From: Mesorhizobium hawassense
GTDB lineage: Bacteria > Pseudomonadota > Alphaproteobacteria > Rhizobiales > Rhizobiaceae
Direction of reading: 5' to 3'
Length of the DNA stretch: 64,000 nucleotides
Assembly (NCBI RefSeq): GCF_003289945.1
Contig: NZ_QMBP01000005.1
Location: forward strand, 273,352-337,351
A program made the position numbers and the translations under genes. Below the pieces are notes generated by a model. The model was not told the origin of the DNA and did not search any database. It saw only the letters and a program-made list of their open reading frames with translations. Positions 17,311-25,582 of the stretch are shown in pieces. Every line of letters begins with the position of its first letter. The stretch's first letter is position 1.

Positions 17311-18426
17311 TTACGCCGCCTTGCCGTCCAGCTTGATCACGCCGCGCTTGATCTGGTCCTGCTCGATCGATTCGAACAGGGCGCGGAAATTGCCCTCGCC
17401 AAAGCCTTCGTCGCCCTTGCGCTGGATGAACTCGAAGAAGATCGGGCCGATGACGGTCTTAGAAAAGATCTGAAGCAGGATCTTGGTCATGCCGCCGTCG
17501 ACGACGCCTTCGCCGTCGATGAGGATGCCGTGCTTCTTCATGCGCTCGATCGGCTCGTCATGGCCGTTCACCCTGTCATGCGACATGTCGTAATAGGTGT
17601 CGGGCGGGCCGGGCATGAACTTCAGGCCGTTGGCGGCGAGCTTGTCGGTTGCCTGGTAGATGGCGTCGGTGCCGACCGCGATGTGCTGGATGCCCTCGCC
17701 ATTGTACTTTTTCAGATATTCGGCGATTTGGCTGGTCTCGTCCTTGGACTCGTTCAGCGGAATGCGGATCTTGCCGCAGGGCGAGGTGATGGCGCGGCTG
17801 ACCAGGCCGGTGATCTTGCCGTCGATGTCGAAGAAATGGATCTGCTTGAAGCCGAACAGGTCGCGGTAAAAGTCCCACCACTTGTCCATGTTGCCGCGAT
17901 AGACATTGTGGGTGAGGTGGTCGAGGAAATAGAAGCCGACGCCCACGGGCTTCGGGTCGCGCTCGCCCAGCCACTCGAACTCGGCGTCATAGGCCGAGCC
18001 CTTCTCGCCATAGCCGTCGATGAAATAAAGCAGCGAGCCGCCGATGCCGACGATCGCCGGCACGTCGAGCGCCTTGTCGATGCCCTCATAGGGTGTGGCG
18101 CCCCTCGACACCGCATGGTCGAAGGCATGCTTAGCATCGACCACGCGCCAAGCCATCGAGGCGGCGCAGGGCCCGTGCTTTTCGACGAACTTCATCGCAT
18201 GCGAGCCGGGCTCGGCATTGACGACATAGTTGATGTCGCCCTGGCGCCAGACGGTGATGTCCTTCGAACGGTGCTTCGCCACCGCGATATAACCCATGCG
18301 GGTGAAGAGCTCGGCGAGCTTTGCCGGCTCGGCATGCGCGAATTCGACGAATTCGAAACCGTCGGTGCCGGCGGGGTTTTGCTTGCTGATCCTGGCCGGT
18401 GGGGCGTCGTGCGGGAAGGGGCCCAT
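17311..18426 (-). CDS. hppD: 4-hydroxyphenylpyruvate dioxygenase
   Basis: A 371-residue VOC-fold iron(II) enzyme turning 4-hydroxyphenylpyruvate into homogentisate, the step before HmgA. Iron-ligand regions are visible as FLDHLTHNV, GIQHIAVGT and the C-terminal IFFEFIQRKGDEGFGEGNF. ATG at 18426 follows GGAGG and gives the normal N-terminus; 13 more codons are open upstream. It is transcribed divergently from an Lrp/AsnC regulator, which probably controls it. It is separated from the hmgA operon by the toxin-antitoxin pair. Confidence 0.97.
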   Translation of the reverse strand: MGPFPHDAPPARISKQNPAGTDGFEFVEFAHAEPAKLAELFTRMGYIAVAKHRSKDITVWRQGDINYVVNAEPGSHAMKFVEKHGPCAASMAWRVVDAKHAFDHAVSRGATPYEGIDKALDVPAIVGIGGSLLYFIDGYGEKGSAYDAEFEWLGERDPKPVGVGFYFLDHLTHNVYRGNMDKWWDFYRDLFGFKQIHFFDIDGKITGLVSRAITSPCGKIRIPLNESKDETSQIAEYLKKYNGEGIQHIAVGTDAIYQATDKLAANGLKFMPGPPDTYYDMSHDRVNGHDEPIERMKKHGILIDGEGVVDGGMTKILLQIFSKTVIGPIFFEFIQRKGDEGFGEGNFRALFESIEQDQIKRGVIKLDGKAA

Positions 18427-18520
18427 GGCAGTCCTCCAAAAACTGTTGCGGCCGTGCTTGGCCAACTTTCACCATGATAGCGCGGAGCCGTCGCACGGTG
18501 CTTGCATTCAACCGCCTGAA

Positions 18521-18537
18521 ATGCGCATCATGTGCGT
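18521..18537. promoter_or_regulatory. Possible Lrp/AsnC operator upstream of hppD
   Basis: ATGCGCATCATGTGCGT is a 17-bp imperfect palindrome (6 of 8 pairs) in the hppD-Lrp divergent gap, followed by a further TTGTGCAT at 18541-18548. Repeated TGTGC motifs of this kind fit cooperative Lrp-type binding, but the site is predicted only from position. Confidence 0.4.
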
Positions 18538-18564
18538 AATTTGTGCATGAAAGGAGAAAAAACC

Positions 18565-19032
18565 ATGGATGATGCGCGCCTGGATCAATTTGACCGCAAG
18601 ATAATGGCGCTTTTGCAGGACGATGCGCGCTACACCAACAACGATCTTTCGGAGCGCGTGAACCTTTCGCCCTCCCAATGCTCGCGCCGCCGCCAGCGGC
18701 TGGAGGATGACGGCTATATCAAGGGTTATCGAGCGGTTCTCGATCGCGACAGGCTCGGCTTTTCGCTGGTCAACGTCATCTCGGTGACCCTGGCGACCCA
18801 CAATCGCGACAACGCCCGCCGCTTCGGCGAATTGGTGGCGCGGCTGCCCGAGGTGCAGGAGGCGCACGCGCTGACCGGCGAGATGGATTACATCTTGAAG
18901 GTGGTGACGCCCGATCTCAAATCATTGTCGGAGTTCGTCAACGGTGTTCTCCTGCCGCACGAATCCGTGCAGCATGTGAAGACGGCGATCGTGCTGGAGA
19001 CTTTGAAGGAAACCGGCGCACTGCCGATTTGA
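18565..19032 (+). CDS. Lrp/AsnC-family transcriptional regulator
   Basis: A 155-residue regulator: N-terminal helix-turn-helix (LDQFDRKIMALLQDDARYTNN.. to SPSQCSRRRQRLEDDGYI) and a C-terminal RAM ligand-sensing domain (GEMDYILKVVTPD..). ATG at 18565 is chosen because AAAGGAG lies 8 bases upstream. It is divergent from hppD, so it likely regulates tyrosine degradation, perhaps sensing an aromatic amino acid; this is inferred from the arrangement. Confidence 0.92.
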   Translation: MDDARLDQFDRKIMALLQDDARYTNNDLSERVNLSPSQCSRRRQRLEDDGYIKGYRAVLDRDRLGFSLVNVISVTLATHNRDNARRFGELVARLPEVQEAHALTGEMDYILKVVTPDLKSLSEFVNGVLLPHESVQHVKTAIVLETLKETGALPI

Positions 19033-19041
19033 GTGGGAGCC

Positions 19042-19380
19042 ATGTCCAATCTTCAGCTTGCCGGGTTCATTCTTTTTGTGGTCGGGCTCGTGCCGTTCAC
19101 AATCGGCGGTCTGATTTTTCTCCGCCACGGCTATGACACTTGGAATGCGGAGCTATTGGCCGATAAAGGCTTGTCGTGGTGGGATAGAAAGCTTGGGTTC
19201 CAGGGTCTCTTAACTCATCCCAAATCGCGCTGGTGGTGCGCTATAGGCTTTCCGATTTGCCTCGCCGGCTTCGTACTGCTCGTTGTCAGCACGATCCCCC
19301 TGGACCAACTCGTCCTATTCGTAGTCTTGTTTGCCGCTTTCTTTGGCCTGCGCCACATCATCGCCAACCGGCATCGTTAG
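19042..19380 (+). CDS. Small membrane protein of unknown function
   Basis: 112 residues with a first helix near the N-terminus (LAGFILFVVGLVPFTIGGLIFL), a loop with DKGLSWWDRKLGF, and two further hydrophobic segments before a basic C-terminus. Codon use is more AT-rich than in the neighbours. It begins 9 bases after the Lrp/AsnC stop; a GTG at 19033 is an alternative start. I do not recognise the family. Confidence 0.6.
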   Translation: MSNLQLAGFILFVVGLVPFTIGGLIFLRHGYDTWNAELLADKGLSWWDRKLGFQGLLTHPKSRWWCAIGFPICLAGFVLLVVSTIPLDQLVLFVVLFAAFFGLRHIIANRHR

Positions 19381-19410
19381 CCGGCAGGCAGGTGGCAAGG
19401 CCAACTTGCG

Positions 19411-19749
19411 TCACCCCCGCTGCTGCTGAATCAGCCCATAAAGGTTGGTGCAGCGCGCGCCTGAGCGGCAGTACGCGAACACCGGGCCTTCGAGCTCGTC
19501 GAGCGCGGCTGCCTGGTCCTCGACATTGTCCATGGTGATCTGGCCGCTGATGACCGGGATATAGCGGAAGGCGAGCCCTGCCGCCTCGGCCGCAGCCTGG
19601 ACGCTCCCAGCCGATGGCTGGCCCGGCTGCTCGTCGTCCGGCCGGTTGCAGATCACGCTCTTGAAGCCGGCGTCCTTGATGGCCGCGATATCCTGCGGCT
19701 GGATCTGGCCGGAGACCGAATAGTCGTCGCTGATCTGGCGGTATTCCAT
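19411..19749 (-). CDS. DUF442 / TIGR01244-type phosphatase-like protein
   Basis: A 112-residue protein resembling the phosphatase-like domain found alone or fused to beta-lactamase-like hydrolases (BlhA/ETHE1-like sulfur proteins). The P-loop is YCRSGARC (Cys94 to Arg99), a Cys-x5-Arg active site as in tyrosine phosphatases and rhodanese-like enzymes. The N-terminal part QISDDYSVSGQIQPQDI and the FKSVICNRPDDE strand are family hallmarks. The gene stands alone, facing the end of the upstream membrane-protein gene. Its substrate is unknown; a role in sulfide metabolism is possible. Confidence 0.88.
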   Translation of the reverse strand: MEYRQISDDYSVSGQIQPQDIAAIKDAGFKSVICNRPDDEQPGQPSAGSVQAAAEAAGLAFRYIPVISGQITMDNVEDQAAALDELEGPVFAYCRSGARCTNLYGLIQQQRG

Positions 19750-19872
19750 GGTGTCGTCCTCGCGATCTCTTTGGGGTCAGTCTTGCCACTCCGGGAGAGG
19801 GGCGGCAATCCGCATTGAAGGAATTCTCTGCCAAATAGACATCGCGCGCGGGAAATTCCAACCGTCTTCCTT

Positions 19873-19920
19873 CCTTCTCCTCGTTCACGGGGAGAAGGTG
19901 CCCGAAGGGCGGATGAGGGG
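19873..19920. repeat. Dispersed rhizobial palindromic repeat, single unit
   Basis: CCTTCTCC (19873-19880) pairs with GGAGAAGG (19891-19898), followed by GCCCGAAGGGC and GGATGAGGGG. It is the same consensus as the longer element at 23214-23364. It lies beyond the stop of the zinc-transporter operon and could also help end its transcript. Confidence 0.65.
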
Positions 19921-19958
19921 CGGCGCCGGCGTTGGTCATTGTCCTCCAGGACGTCAGC

Positions 19959-20900
19959 TCAGCTTCCCAGGATCGCGCCTTTGATCTGCGTGATGTTGTT
20001 GTGCATCATGTCGATATAGGTCGAGGCCGGGCCGTCCGACCCCGACAGCGCGTCGGAATAGAGCGTGCCGCCGACCTTGATGCCGGTCTCGCCGGCGATC
20101 TGCTCGATCAGCCGCGGATTGGTGATGTTTTCGACGAAGATCGCCGCCGCCTTGTCCTGCTTGACCTGTTTGACCAGCTTGGCGACGTCGGCCGCCGACG
20201 GCTCGGAATCGGTCGAGATGCCTTGCGGCGCGAGGAAGGTCAGCCCGTATTCGTGCTCGAAATAGCCGAAGGCGTCATGCGAGGTGATGACGACGCGCTT
20301 GGCCTCCGGGATCGACTGGATTGCCGCCCTCACTTCGCCTTCCAGCGCATCGAGCTTGGTGGTGTAGGCGGCGGCGTTGGCCTTGTAGCTGTCGCAGCCA
20401 TCTGCGTCGGCCGCGCAGAACGCGTCGGCGATGTTCTTCACATAGATCTTGGCGTTGGCGATCGACTGGAAGGCGTGCGGGTCGGTGACGGTCTTGCCGC
20501 CGCCGGTGTCGGCGCCTTCGGCAGCGTCCGCATCGGCGAATTCCGGCTTGAAGGCGATCGGTGTCACGCCCTTGGTCAGCGTCACGATCGAGGCCTTGGT
20601 GGCGCTGGCGTCGACCAGGCGCTGCAGGAAACCTTCGAAATGCAGGCCGTTGACCAGCACGACATCGGCGCCGGCCATCGCCACTGCGTCGGCCGGGCTC
20701 GGCTCATAGACATGCGCGTCGCCGTCCGGCCCGACGATGGTGGTGATGTTGACGCGGTCGCCGCCGACATTCTTCGCAAAGTCGGCAATCACCGTGAAGC
20801 TCGCCACCACTTTCAGCGGCGCCGCGAAGGCGGACGAGGTTGCGAAGGCGCCTAATGTTATAACGCTCAGAGCCAGGGCGGCACGGAAGGATTTCAACAT
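19959..20900 (-). CDS. Zinc/manganese ABC transporter, periplasmic binding protein (cluster 9)
   Basis: A 313-residue metal-binding protein with a signal peptide (cut near AFA-APLK, about residue 27). The four expected ligands are His63 (DAHVYEP), His142 (TDPHAF), His208 (TSHDAFGYFE) and Asp283 (YSDAL): the His3Asp set of zinc-type receptors, not the His2GluAsp set typical of manganese receptors. The mobile loop before His142 (about 119-138) is acidic and lacks the His run seen in classical ZnuA. It is the last gene of a three-gene minus-strand operon under a Zur-like box, so zinc uptake is the likely role. Confidence 0.9.
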   Translation of the reverse strand: MLKSFRAALALSVITLGAFATSSAFAAPLKVVASFTVIADFAKNVGGDRVNITTIVGPDGDAHVYEPSPADAVAMAGADVVLVNGLHFEGFLQRLVDASATKASIVTLTKGVTPIAFKPEFADADAAEGADTGGGKTVTDPHAFQSIANAKIYVKNIADAFCAADADGCDSYKANAAAYTTKLDALEGEVRAAIQSIPEAKRVVITSHDAFGYFEHEYGLTFLAPQGISTDSEPSAADVAKLVKQVKQDKAAAIFVENITNPRLIEQIAGETGIKVGGTLYSDALSGSDGPASTYIDMMHNNITQIKGAILGS

Positions 20901-20930
20901 CGGGGACTGTCTCCTTGCTTGGGGATGGGG

Positions 20931-21809
20931 TCAGGCGGTCCGGTGGCGGTGATGCACGATGCGGGCGCGCAGCACGCCGCGCGTGCCGAACAGGATCGAG
21001 CAGAAATAGACGATTCCGGCCGAAAGGATGATCGCCGGGCCGGAGGGCAGTGAGGCGTGGTAGGACAAAAGCAGCCCGGCGATGCAGGAGGCAAAGCCGA
21101 TCAGCACGGCGAGCACGCACATCGGTTCGACGCGCACCGTCCAGAAGCGGGCGGCGGCGGCCGGCAGCATCATCAGCCCGACCGAGAGCAGCGTGCCCAG
21201 CGCCTGAAATCCGCCGACGAGGTTGAGCACGACAAGCCCGAGGAAGATGAAATGCACCGGGCTGCCCATGCGGCTCACCGAGCGCAGGAACAGCGGGTCG
21301 AGGCATTCGGCGACCAGCGCGCGCCAGAAGACGGCGAGGCAGGCAAGCGTCACCACGACGATGCCGCCGATCAGCGTCAGCGCCTCGTTGTTGAGCGCCA
21401 GCACGGTGCCGAACAGCACATGCATCAGGTCGACGCTGGAGCCGCGGATCGACACCATCAGCACGCCGACCGCGAGCGAGATCAGATAGAAGGCCGCCAT
21501 CGAGGCGTCCTCGCGCTGGATGGTGAAGCGCGAGACGGCACCCGCGCCAAGCGCGACGATGATGCCGGCGACCAGCCCGCCGATGGTCATCGGCAGGATC
21601 TCAAGGCCATAGAGCAGGAAGCCGGCAGCGGCGCCCGGCAGGATGGCGTGCGCCATCGCGTCGCCCGACAGGCTCATGCGCCGCAGCATCAGGAAGACAC
21701 CGACCGGGCAGGCGCCCAGCGACAGCATCAGCGAGCCGAACAGCGCCCGCTGCATGAAACCGAAATCGGCGAAAGGCGCGATGAACAGGCCGTACAGAAA
21801 ATCCATCAC
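20931..21809 (-). CDS. Zinc ABC transporter permease
   Basis: A 292-residue integral membrane protein of the ABC-3 (ZnuB/MntB) family with about eight hydrophobic helices. The RRMSLSGDAMAHAILPG segment after the second helix is the coupling region conserved in this family. Its ATG overlaps the ATPase stop (ATGA), showing translational coupling; the binding-protein gene follows 30 bases on. The C-terminus is His-rich (VHHRHRTA). Confidence 0.93.
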   Translation of the reverse strand: MMDFLYGLFIAPFADFGFMQRALFGSLMLSLGACPVGVFLMLRRMSLSGDAMAHAILPGAAAGFLLYGLEILPMTIGGLVAGIIVALGAGAVSRFTIQREDASMAAFYLISLAVGVLMVSIRGSSVDLMHVLFGTVLALNNEALTLIGGIVVVTLACLAVFWRALVAECLDPLFLRSVSRMGSPVHFIFLGLVVLNLVGGFQALGTLLSVGLMMLPAAAARFWTVRVEPMCVLAVLIGFASCIAGLLLSYHASLPSGPAIILSAGIVYFCSILFGTRGVLRARIVHHRHRTA

Positions 21810-22636
21810 GCCGCCCTCGGTCCGGAGCCATGCTGGTGGTCGTGGTGGTGATCATGCGCATGATCGTGATGATCGTGCGGATGATCATGACTGTGATCGT
21901 GATCCTCGGGCTCGCACCACGGCGCGTTTTCTTCCCACGCCTCGTGAAAGCGCCGCGCCTTAAGCAGGTTTTCCGGCCGCAGCGTTTCCTTGGTGTCGCC
22001 CCAGGCGACGGGCTGGCGCGCCAGCAGCAGCGTCTCCGGAAAATTCTGCCGCACCAGATCGAGGTCGTGCACCACGACCATGATCGTGCGTTCCTCGCCA
22101 TGCCAGCGCTTGATCAACTGGACGAGGTAGCCGACCGTCTTGGCGTCGACCGCGTTGAACGGTTCGTCGAGCAGGATCAGGTCGGCGTCCTGCAAAAGCA
22201 CGCGGGCAAACAGCGTGCGCTGCAACTGGCCGCCGGACAGCGTGTCGATCGGCCGCTTCTCGAAGCCGCCGAGCCCGACCGCCATCAGCGCCTTGCTGAC
22301 GGATTCGCGGTCTTCCTTGGTGTAGCGGCCGAGCATGCCGCGCTTCGGCCACAGCCCGAGCGAGACCAGGTCGACCACACGCGCCGGAAAGGAACGGTCG
22401 AGCTCCGACTGTTGCGGCAGATAGGCCGTGCGCACGCCGGGCACGCGGACCACCGCGCCTTCCATCGGCTTCAGCACCCCGACAATGCCCTTCATCAGCG
22501 TCGACTTGCCCGACCCGTTGGCGCCGACCACGGCCGTTAGCGAGCCTTTGCGGACAACGCCGTTGAGGTGATGGATGGCGGGATGGCTGCCATAGCCAAG
22601 CGTCAGGTCGCGGAAGGTCAGGCAGGCATTGGTCAT
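21806..22636 (-). CDS. Zinc ABC transporter ATP-binding protein with His/Asp-rich tail
   Basis: A 276-residue ATPase: Walker A GANGSGKST, signature LSGGQLQR, Walker B LILLDEPF and a VVHDLDLV switch. The last ~35 residues are a run of HDH, HDHH and HDHQH repeats likely to bind metal at the cytoplasmic side, perhaps for storage or feedback. ATG at 22636 begins a normal N-terminus (MTNACLTF); 29 codons upstream are open but overlap the Zur-like box. It is the first gene of the operon ATPase-permease-receptor. Confidence 0.93.
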   Translation of the reverse strand: MTNACLTFRDLTLGYGSHPAIHHLNGVVRKGSLTAVVGANGSGKSTLMKGIVGVLKPMEGAVVRVPGVRTAYLPQQSELDRSFPARVVDLVSLGLWPKRGMLGRYTKEDRESVSKALMAVGLGGFEKRPIDTLSGGQLQRTLFARVLLQDADLILLDEPFNAVDAKTVGYLVQLIKRWHGEERTIMVVVHDLDLVRQNFPETLLLARQPVAWGDTKETLRPENLLKARRFHEAWEENAPWCEPEDHDHSHDHPHDHHDHAHDHHHDHQHGSGPRAA

Positions 22637-22674
22637 CAAACGGCGGTCCGCGAAATCGAGTGCGTTGTCGATTT

Positions 22675-22692
22675 GTGATGTTATTACATTAG
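22675..22692. promoter_or_regulatory. Zur-like operator
   Basis: GTGATGTTATTACATTAG is a near-palindrome whose ATGTTATNACAT core matches the general form of Zur boxes in alphaproteobacteria. It sits 39 bases upstream of the transporter's first start codon, so zinc-dependent repression of this operon is likely. Confidence 0.6.
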
Positions 22693-22860
22693 TCAACACG
22701 GCGGCCGGGCGCAATTGTGTCACGACCGGTCAACTCGCCGTGTACGCAAGCAGGGCATACCCACACAATTGGCTCAATTGGTTTCGCGCCCGCCGGCCTT
22801 GCCCCAAGCCGGCCCGGACTCTAAAGAGCAGCGACTCCAGGAAACAAAGGAACCTCTCGA

Positions 22861-23205
22861 ATGAGCATTCGTCGCATCGATGTCGGCCCGCGCATGAGCC
22901 AGATCGTCATTCACGGCAACACCGTCTATCTGGCCGGCCAGGTCGGCGAGCCCGGCGGCAACGTCGCCTCGCAGACCCGCGACATCCTGAAAACCATCGA
23001 CGAATTGCTGGCCAAGGCCGGCACCGACAAGACCAAGATCGTTCAGGCGATCATCTGGCTGGACGACATGAAGACCTTCGCCGAGATGAACGCCGAATGG
23101 GACAAGTGGGTGCCGCAGGGCCACACGCCCGCCCGCGCCACCGGCGAAGCCAAGCTCGCCACCCCGGAATATCTGGTCGAGATTATTGTGACGGCGGCGC
23201 TGTAA
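22861..23205 (+). CDS. RidA/YjgF-family protein
   Basis: A 114-residue Rid-family protein, probably a trimeric enamine/imine deaminase or relative. Family hallmarks are the N-terminal RISVGPR-like start, VYLAGQVGE, the DDMKTFAEMNAEW segment and PARATGEAKLA, where Arg92 matches the substrate-binding arginine of RidA; Glu107 near the end matches the second active-site position. GGAA precedes the ATG. It is not obviously part of an operon, with the zinc transporter divergent on one side and a repeat on the other. Confidence 0.92.
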   Translation: MSIRRIDVGPRMSQIVIHGNTVYLAGQVGEPGGNVASQTRDILKTIDELLAKAGTDKTKIVQAIIWLDDMKTFAEMNAEWDKWVPQGHTPARATGEAKLATPEYLVEIIVTAAL

Positions 23206-23213
23206 AGCGCTTG

Positions 23214-23364
23214 TCCCCTTCTCCCCCTGTGGGAGAAGGTGGCCGCGAAGCGGCCGGATGAGGGGTGCTCCAGGGAACGCAAACGTCTCACTCCGCTGGA
23301 ACACCCCTCATCCGTCTCGGCGCTATCGCGCCGATCCACCTTCTCCCGCAAGGTGAGAAGGGGG
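23214..23364. repeat. Rhizobial palindromic repeat pair between ridA-like gene and hutC
   Basis: Two facing copies of the same consensus form a large inverted structure: CTTCTCCC-loop-GGGAGAAGGTGG, then CGGATGAGGGGTG, a 37-base middle, then the mirror CACCCCTCATCCG and CCACCTTCTCCC-loop-GTGAGAAGG. The inner side motifs GGCCGCGAAGCGGCC and CGGCGCTATCGCGCCG are further palindromes. It lies between convergent genes and is probably transcribed as stable hairpins. Confidence 0.8.
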
Positions 23365-23372
23365 CGCCGGCA

Positions 23373-24119
23373 CTATCCCTGCGACGGCGTGAACCGTGCC
23401 ACCAGAGTGTGGCTCTCCGCCGGATAGATGAACCGCACATGCGTCACCGGGTGCTCGGCGCTCCAGGTGCGGCGCTCGACCACCAGACAGGGCGCGTTCG
23501 CGTCGATATCAAGCGCATCGGCGATTGTCTCGTCCGCCGCCATGGCGCGGATGCGGTGCTCGGCTTCGCTCCACGGCACGCGGCCGATCAGCCAGGGGCC
23601 GGGTGCGATGTCGAGAAACTCTTCCTCAGCCGCCTCGGCTACCGCTGACAGGTTGATCAGCCGCTGCTCGAGCGCGAACGGCCGTTCGCCGGCGAAGTGC
23701 AGGCCTTCGAGCGCAAGCACTGGACCCGCGGCGGAAAGCCCGAGCAGCGCACGGTCGTCGGCACCACTGCGCCGCTTGACGCGTTCTAGCCGCTCATAGC
23801 GGTAGGGCAGGCCGAGCGCCTCGACCTCGATCCTGATGTCGTGCAGTTCCAGCACCGCGGCCTGCGACTGCGGCTGGCGCACGAAGCTGCCGGAGCGGCG
23901 GCGCCGCTCGATCAGGCCGGCCTTGGCGAGCTGCGACAGCGCCTTGTTCACCGTCATGCGCGAACAATTATACTGAGCCGTCAGCTCGTGCTCGAAAGGA
24001 ATGCGATGGCCCGGCGCCCAGGCGCCGGAAAGAATCTTGTCGCGAATATCGGACAGGATGCGCTGATGCAGCGAGAGGATCTCGCCGCCTTCGACATCAT
24101 CTGTTTCGACCAGGCTCAT
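23373..24119 (-). CDS. hutC: Histidine utilisation repressor (GntR/HutC family)
   Basis: A 248-residue repressor: N-terminal GntR winged helix (about 15-85, including PFEHELTAQYNCSRMTVNKALSQL) and a C-terminal UTRA effector domain (about 95-245) that binds urocanate in the family. It is followed downstream on the same strand by nothing in the hut set, and its start is 13 bases from the hutF stop, so it is co-transcribed with hutF. It should act on the palindrome at 25544-25557. Confidence 0.95.
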   Translation of the reverse strand: MSLVETDDVEGGEILSLHQRILSDIRDKILSGAWAPGHRIPFEHELTAQYNCSRMTVNKALSQLAKAGLIERRRRSGSFVRQPQSQAAVLELHDIRIEVEALGLPYRYERLERVKRRSGADDRALLGLSAAGPVLALEGLHFAGERPFALEQRLINLSAVAEAAEEEFLDIAPGPWLIGRVPWSEAEHRIRAMAADETIADALDIDANAPCLVVERRTWSAEHPVTHVRFIYPAESHTLVARFTPSQG

Positions 24120-24132
24120 CGGGCGTTCCTGT

Positions 24133-25488
24133 TCAGCCTTGCGACAACGCGGTCATGACTTCGCGAAACCGCTTGGCGACTGCCTCGCGCTTCGCATGTC
24201 TGCCGCCGGTCACCTGTTTCTTGCCATGCACCCAGACGCAATCGACCTTGCTGCCATTGGCAAAGATCCAGGCGTCGAGGATCGCGTCGCCGGTCTTGCC
24301 GGCAAGTGAGGGATGGTCGGCGTCGAGCGATACGAAATCGGCCCGGCCGCCGGCGGCAATCCGCGAGGGGCCGGCGCCGAGCGCCTGGCTGCCGCCGTCG
24401 AGAGAAGCATCAAACAGCGCGCCCCCCGTCGAGCCGCCGGCCCGCGCCATCACATTGCGGGCGCGATGGGCGAGGCGCTGCGAGTATTCAAGCTGACGAA
24501 GCTCGTCAGGCAGGCCGATCAGCACATTGGAATCGGAGCCGACACCGAAACGGCCGCCATGCTCGACGAAAAGCGGCGCGGCGAACGTGCCGTCGCCGAG
24601 ATTGGCCTCGGTGATCGGGCAGAGTCCAGCGATGGCGTCGGCCTTGGCCATGGCAATCGTCTCGGCTTCGGTCATATGCGTGGCATGGATCAGGCACCAG
24701 CGCTTGTCCACCTTGGCGTTGGCCAGCAGGAACTCGACCGGGCGCTTGCCCGACCAGGCGATGCAGTCCTCGACCTCCTTCACTTGTTCGGCGACGTGGA
24801 TATGGATCGGGCCGTTCGGCGCCATCGCCGCGACGGCGTCGAGCTCGTCCGGCGTCGCCGCGCGCAGACTGTGCGGCGCGACGCCGACGACGGCCTGCTC
24901 CAGCGAACGAACACCCTCGCGGCTTCTCTCAAGCAGGCGCCCGAAGCGCCCGACATCATTGATGAATCGCCGCTGGCCTTCATTCGGCGCGGTGCCGCCG
25001 AAGGACGAATGGGCGTAAAATACCGGCAGCAGGGTCAGGCCGATGCCGGTATCGGCCGCGGCGGCGGCGATCCGCTCCGCCATCTCGGCGATATTGGCGT
25101 AAGGCTGCCCGTCGCGGTCGTGATGCAGATAGTGGAACTCGCCGACGCGCGAAAAGCCGGCCTCCAGCATTTCGACATAAAGCTGCGCCGCCACCGCCTC
25201 GACCTGGTCCGGCGTCATCGACAGGGCGAAGCGGTACATCACCTCGCGCCAGCTCCAGAAACTGTCGGCCGAAGGGCCGCGCAGTTCGGCGAGGCCCGCC
25301 ATGCCACGCTGGAAAGCGTGGCTGTGCAGATTGGGCATGCCTGGAAGCAGGATGGCGTGGCGCTCGTCGCTCGGTTGCGGGGTAGCGGCGGTTTCGACCT
25401 TCGAGATGCGGCCGCCGTCGACGGCGATCCTCACATTTCCTTGCCAGCCGCCGGGCAGCAGCGCCTGTTCCGCATAGATCGCCGTCAC
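24133..25488 (-). CDS. hutF: Formimidoylglutamate deiminase
   Basis: An amidohydrolase of about 451 residues converting N-formimino-L-glutamate to N-formyl-L-glutamate plus ammonia, giving the five-step histidine pathway with HutG. Zinc-site motifs are LHSHAFQRG (His-x-His), IHIHVAEQ, LIHATHM and GSDSN. The GTG at 25488 has GGAGAG a few bases upstream and gives the usual N-terminus (xTAIYAEQALLPGGW); an ATG at 25521 is an alternative. It is divergent from hutI. Confidence 0.94.
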   Translation of the reverse strand: MTAIYAEQALLPGGWQGNVRIAVDGGRISKVETAATPQPSDERHAILLPGMPNLHSHAFQRGMAGLAELRGPSADSFWSWREVMYRFALSMTPDQVEAVAAQLYVEMLEAGFSRVGEFHYLHHDRDGQPYANIAEMAERIAAAAADTGIGLTLLPVFYAHSSFGGTAPNEGQRRFINDVGRFGRLLERSREGVRSLEQAVVGVAPHSLRAATPDELDAVAAMAPNGPIHIHVAEQVKEVEDCIAWSGKRPVEFLLANAKVDKRWCLIHATHMTEAETIAMAKADAIAGLCPITEANLGDGTFAAPLFVEHGGRFGVGSDSNVLIGLPDELRQLEYSQRLAHRARNVMARAGGSTGGALFDASLDGGSQALGAGPSRIAAGGRADFVSLDADHPSLAGKTGDAILDAWIFANGSKVDCVWVHGKKQVTGGRHAKREAVAKRFREVMTALSQG

Positions 25489-25543
25489 GTTGCTCTCCGA
25501 ATCTGAATGCCTAGATGACATTACCACTTGCGTCGCGTTCCAA

Positions 25544-25557
25544 TATGTATATACATA
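25544..25557. promoter_or_regulatory. HutC-type operator between hutF and hutI
   Basis: TATGTATATACATA is a perfect 14-bp palindrome containing the TGTATATACA core described for HutC operators. It is placed in the divergent hutF/hutI intergenic region, 26 bases before hutI, where one repressor site can control both operons. Confidence 0.8.
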
Positions 25558-25582
25558 ATCGCCATCCAAGCAAACGGAAAAG

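Noticed and set aside
23214..23364. Possible CRISPR or small RNA at the repeat pair
   Set aside because: There are only two facing copies with no spacer-repeat periodicity; the consensus is that of dispersed rhizobial palindromes.
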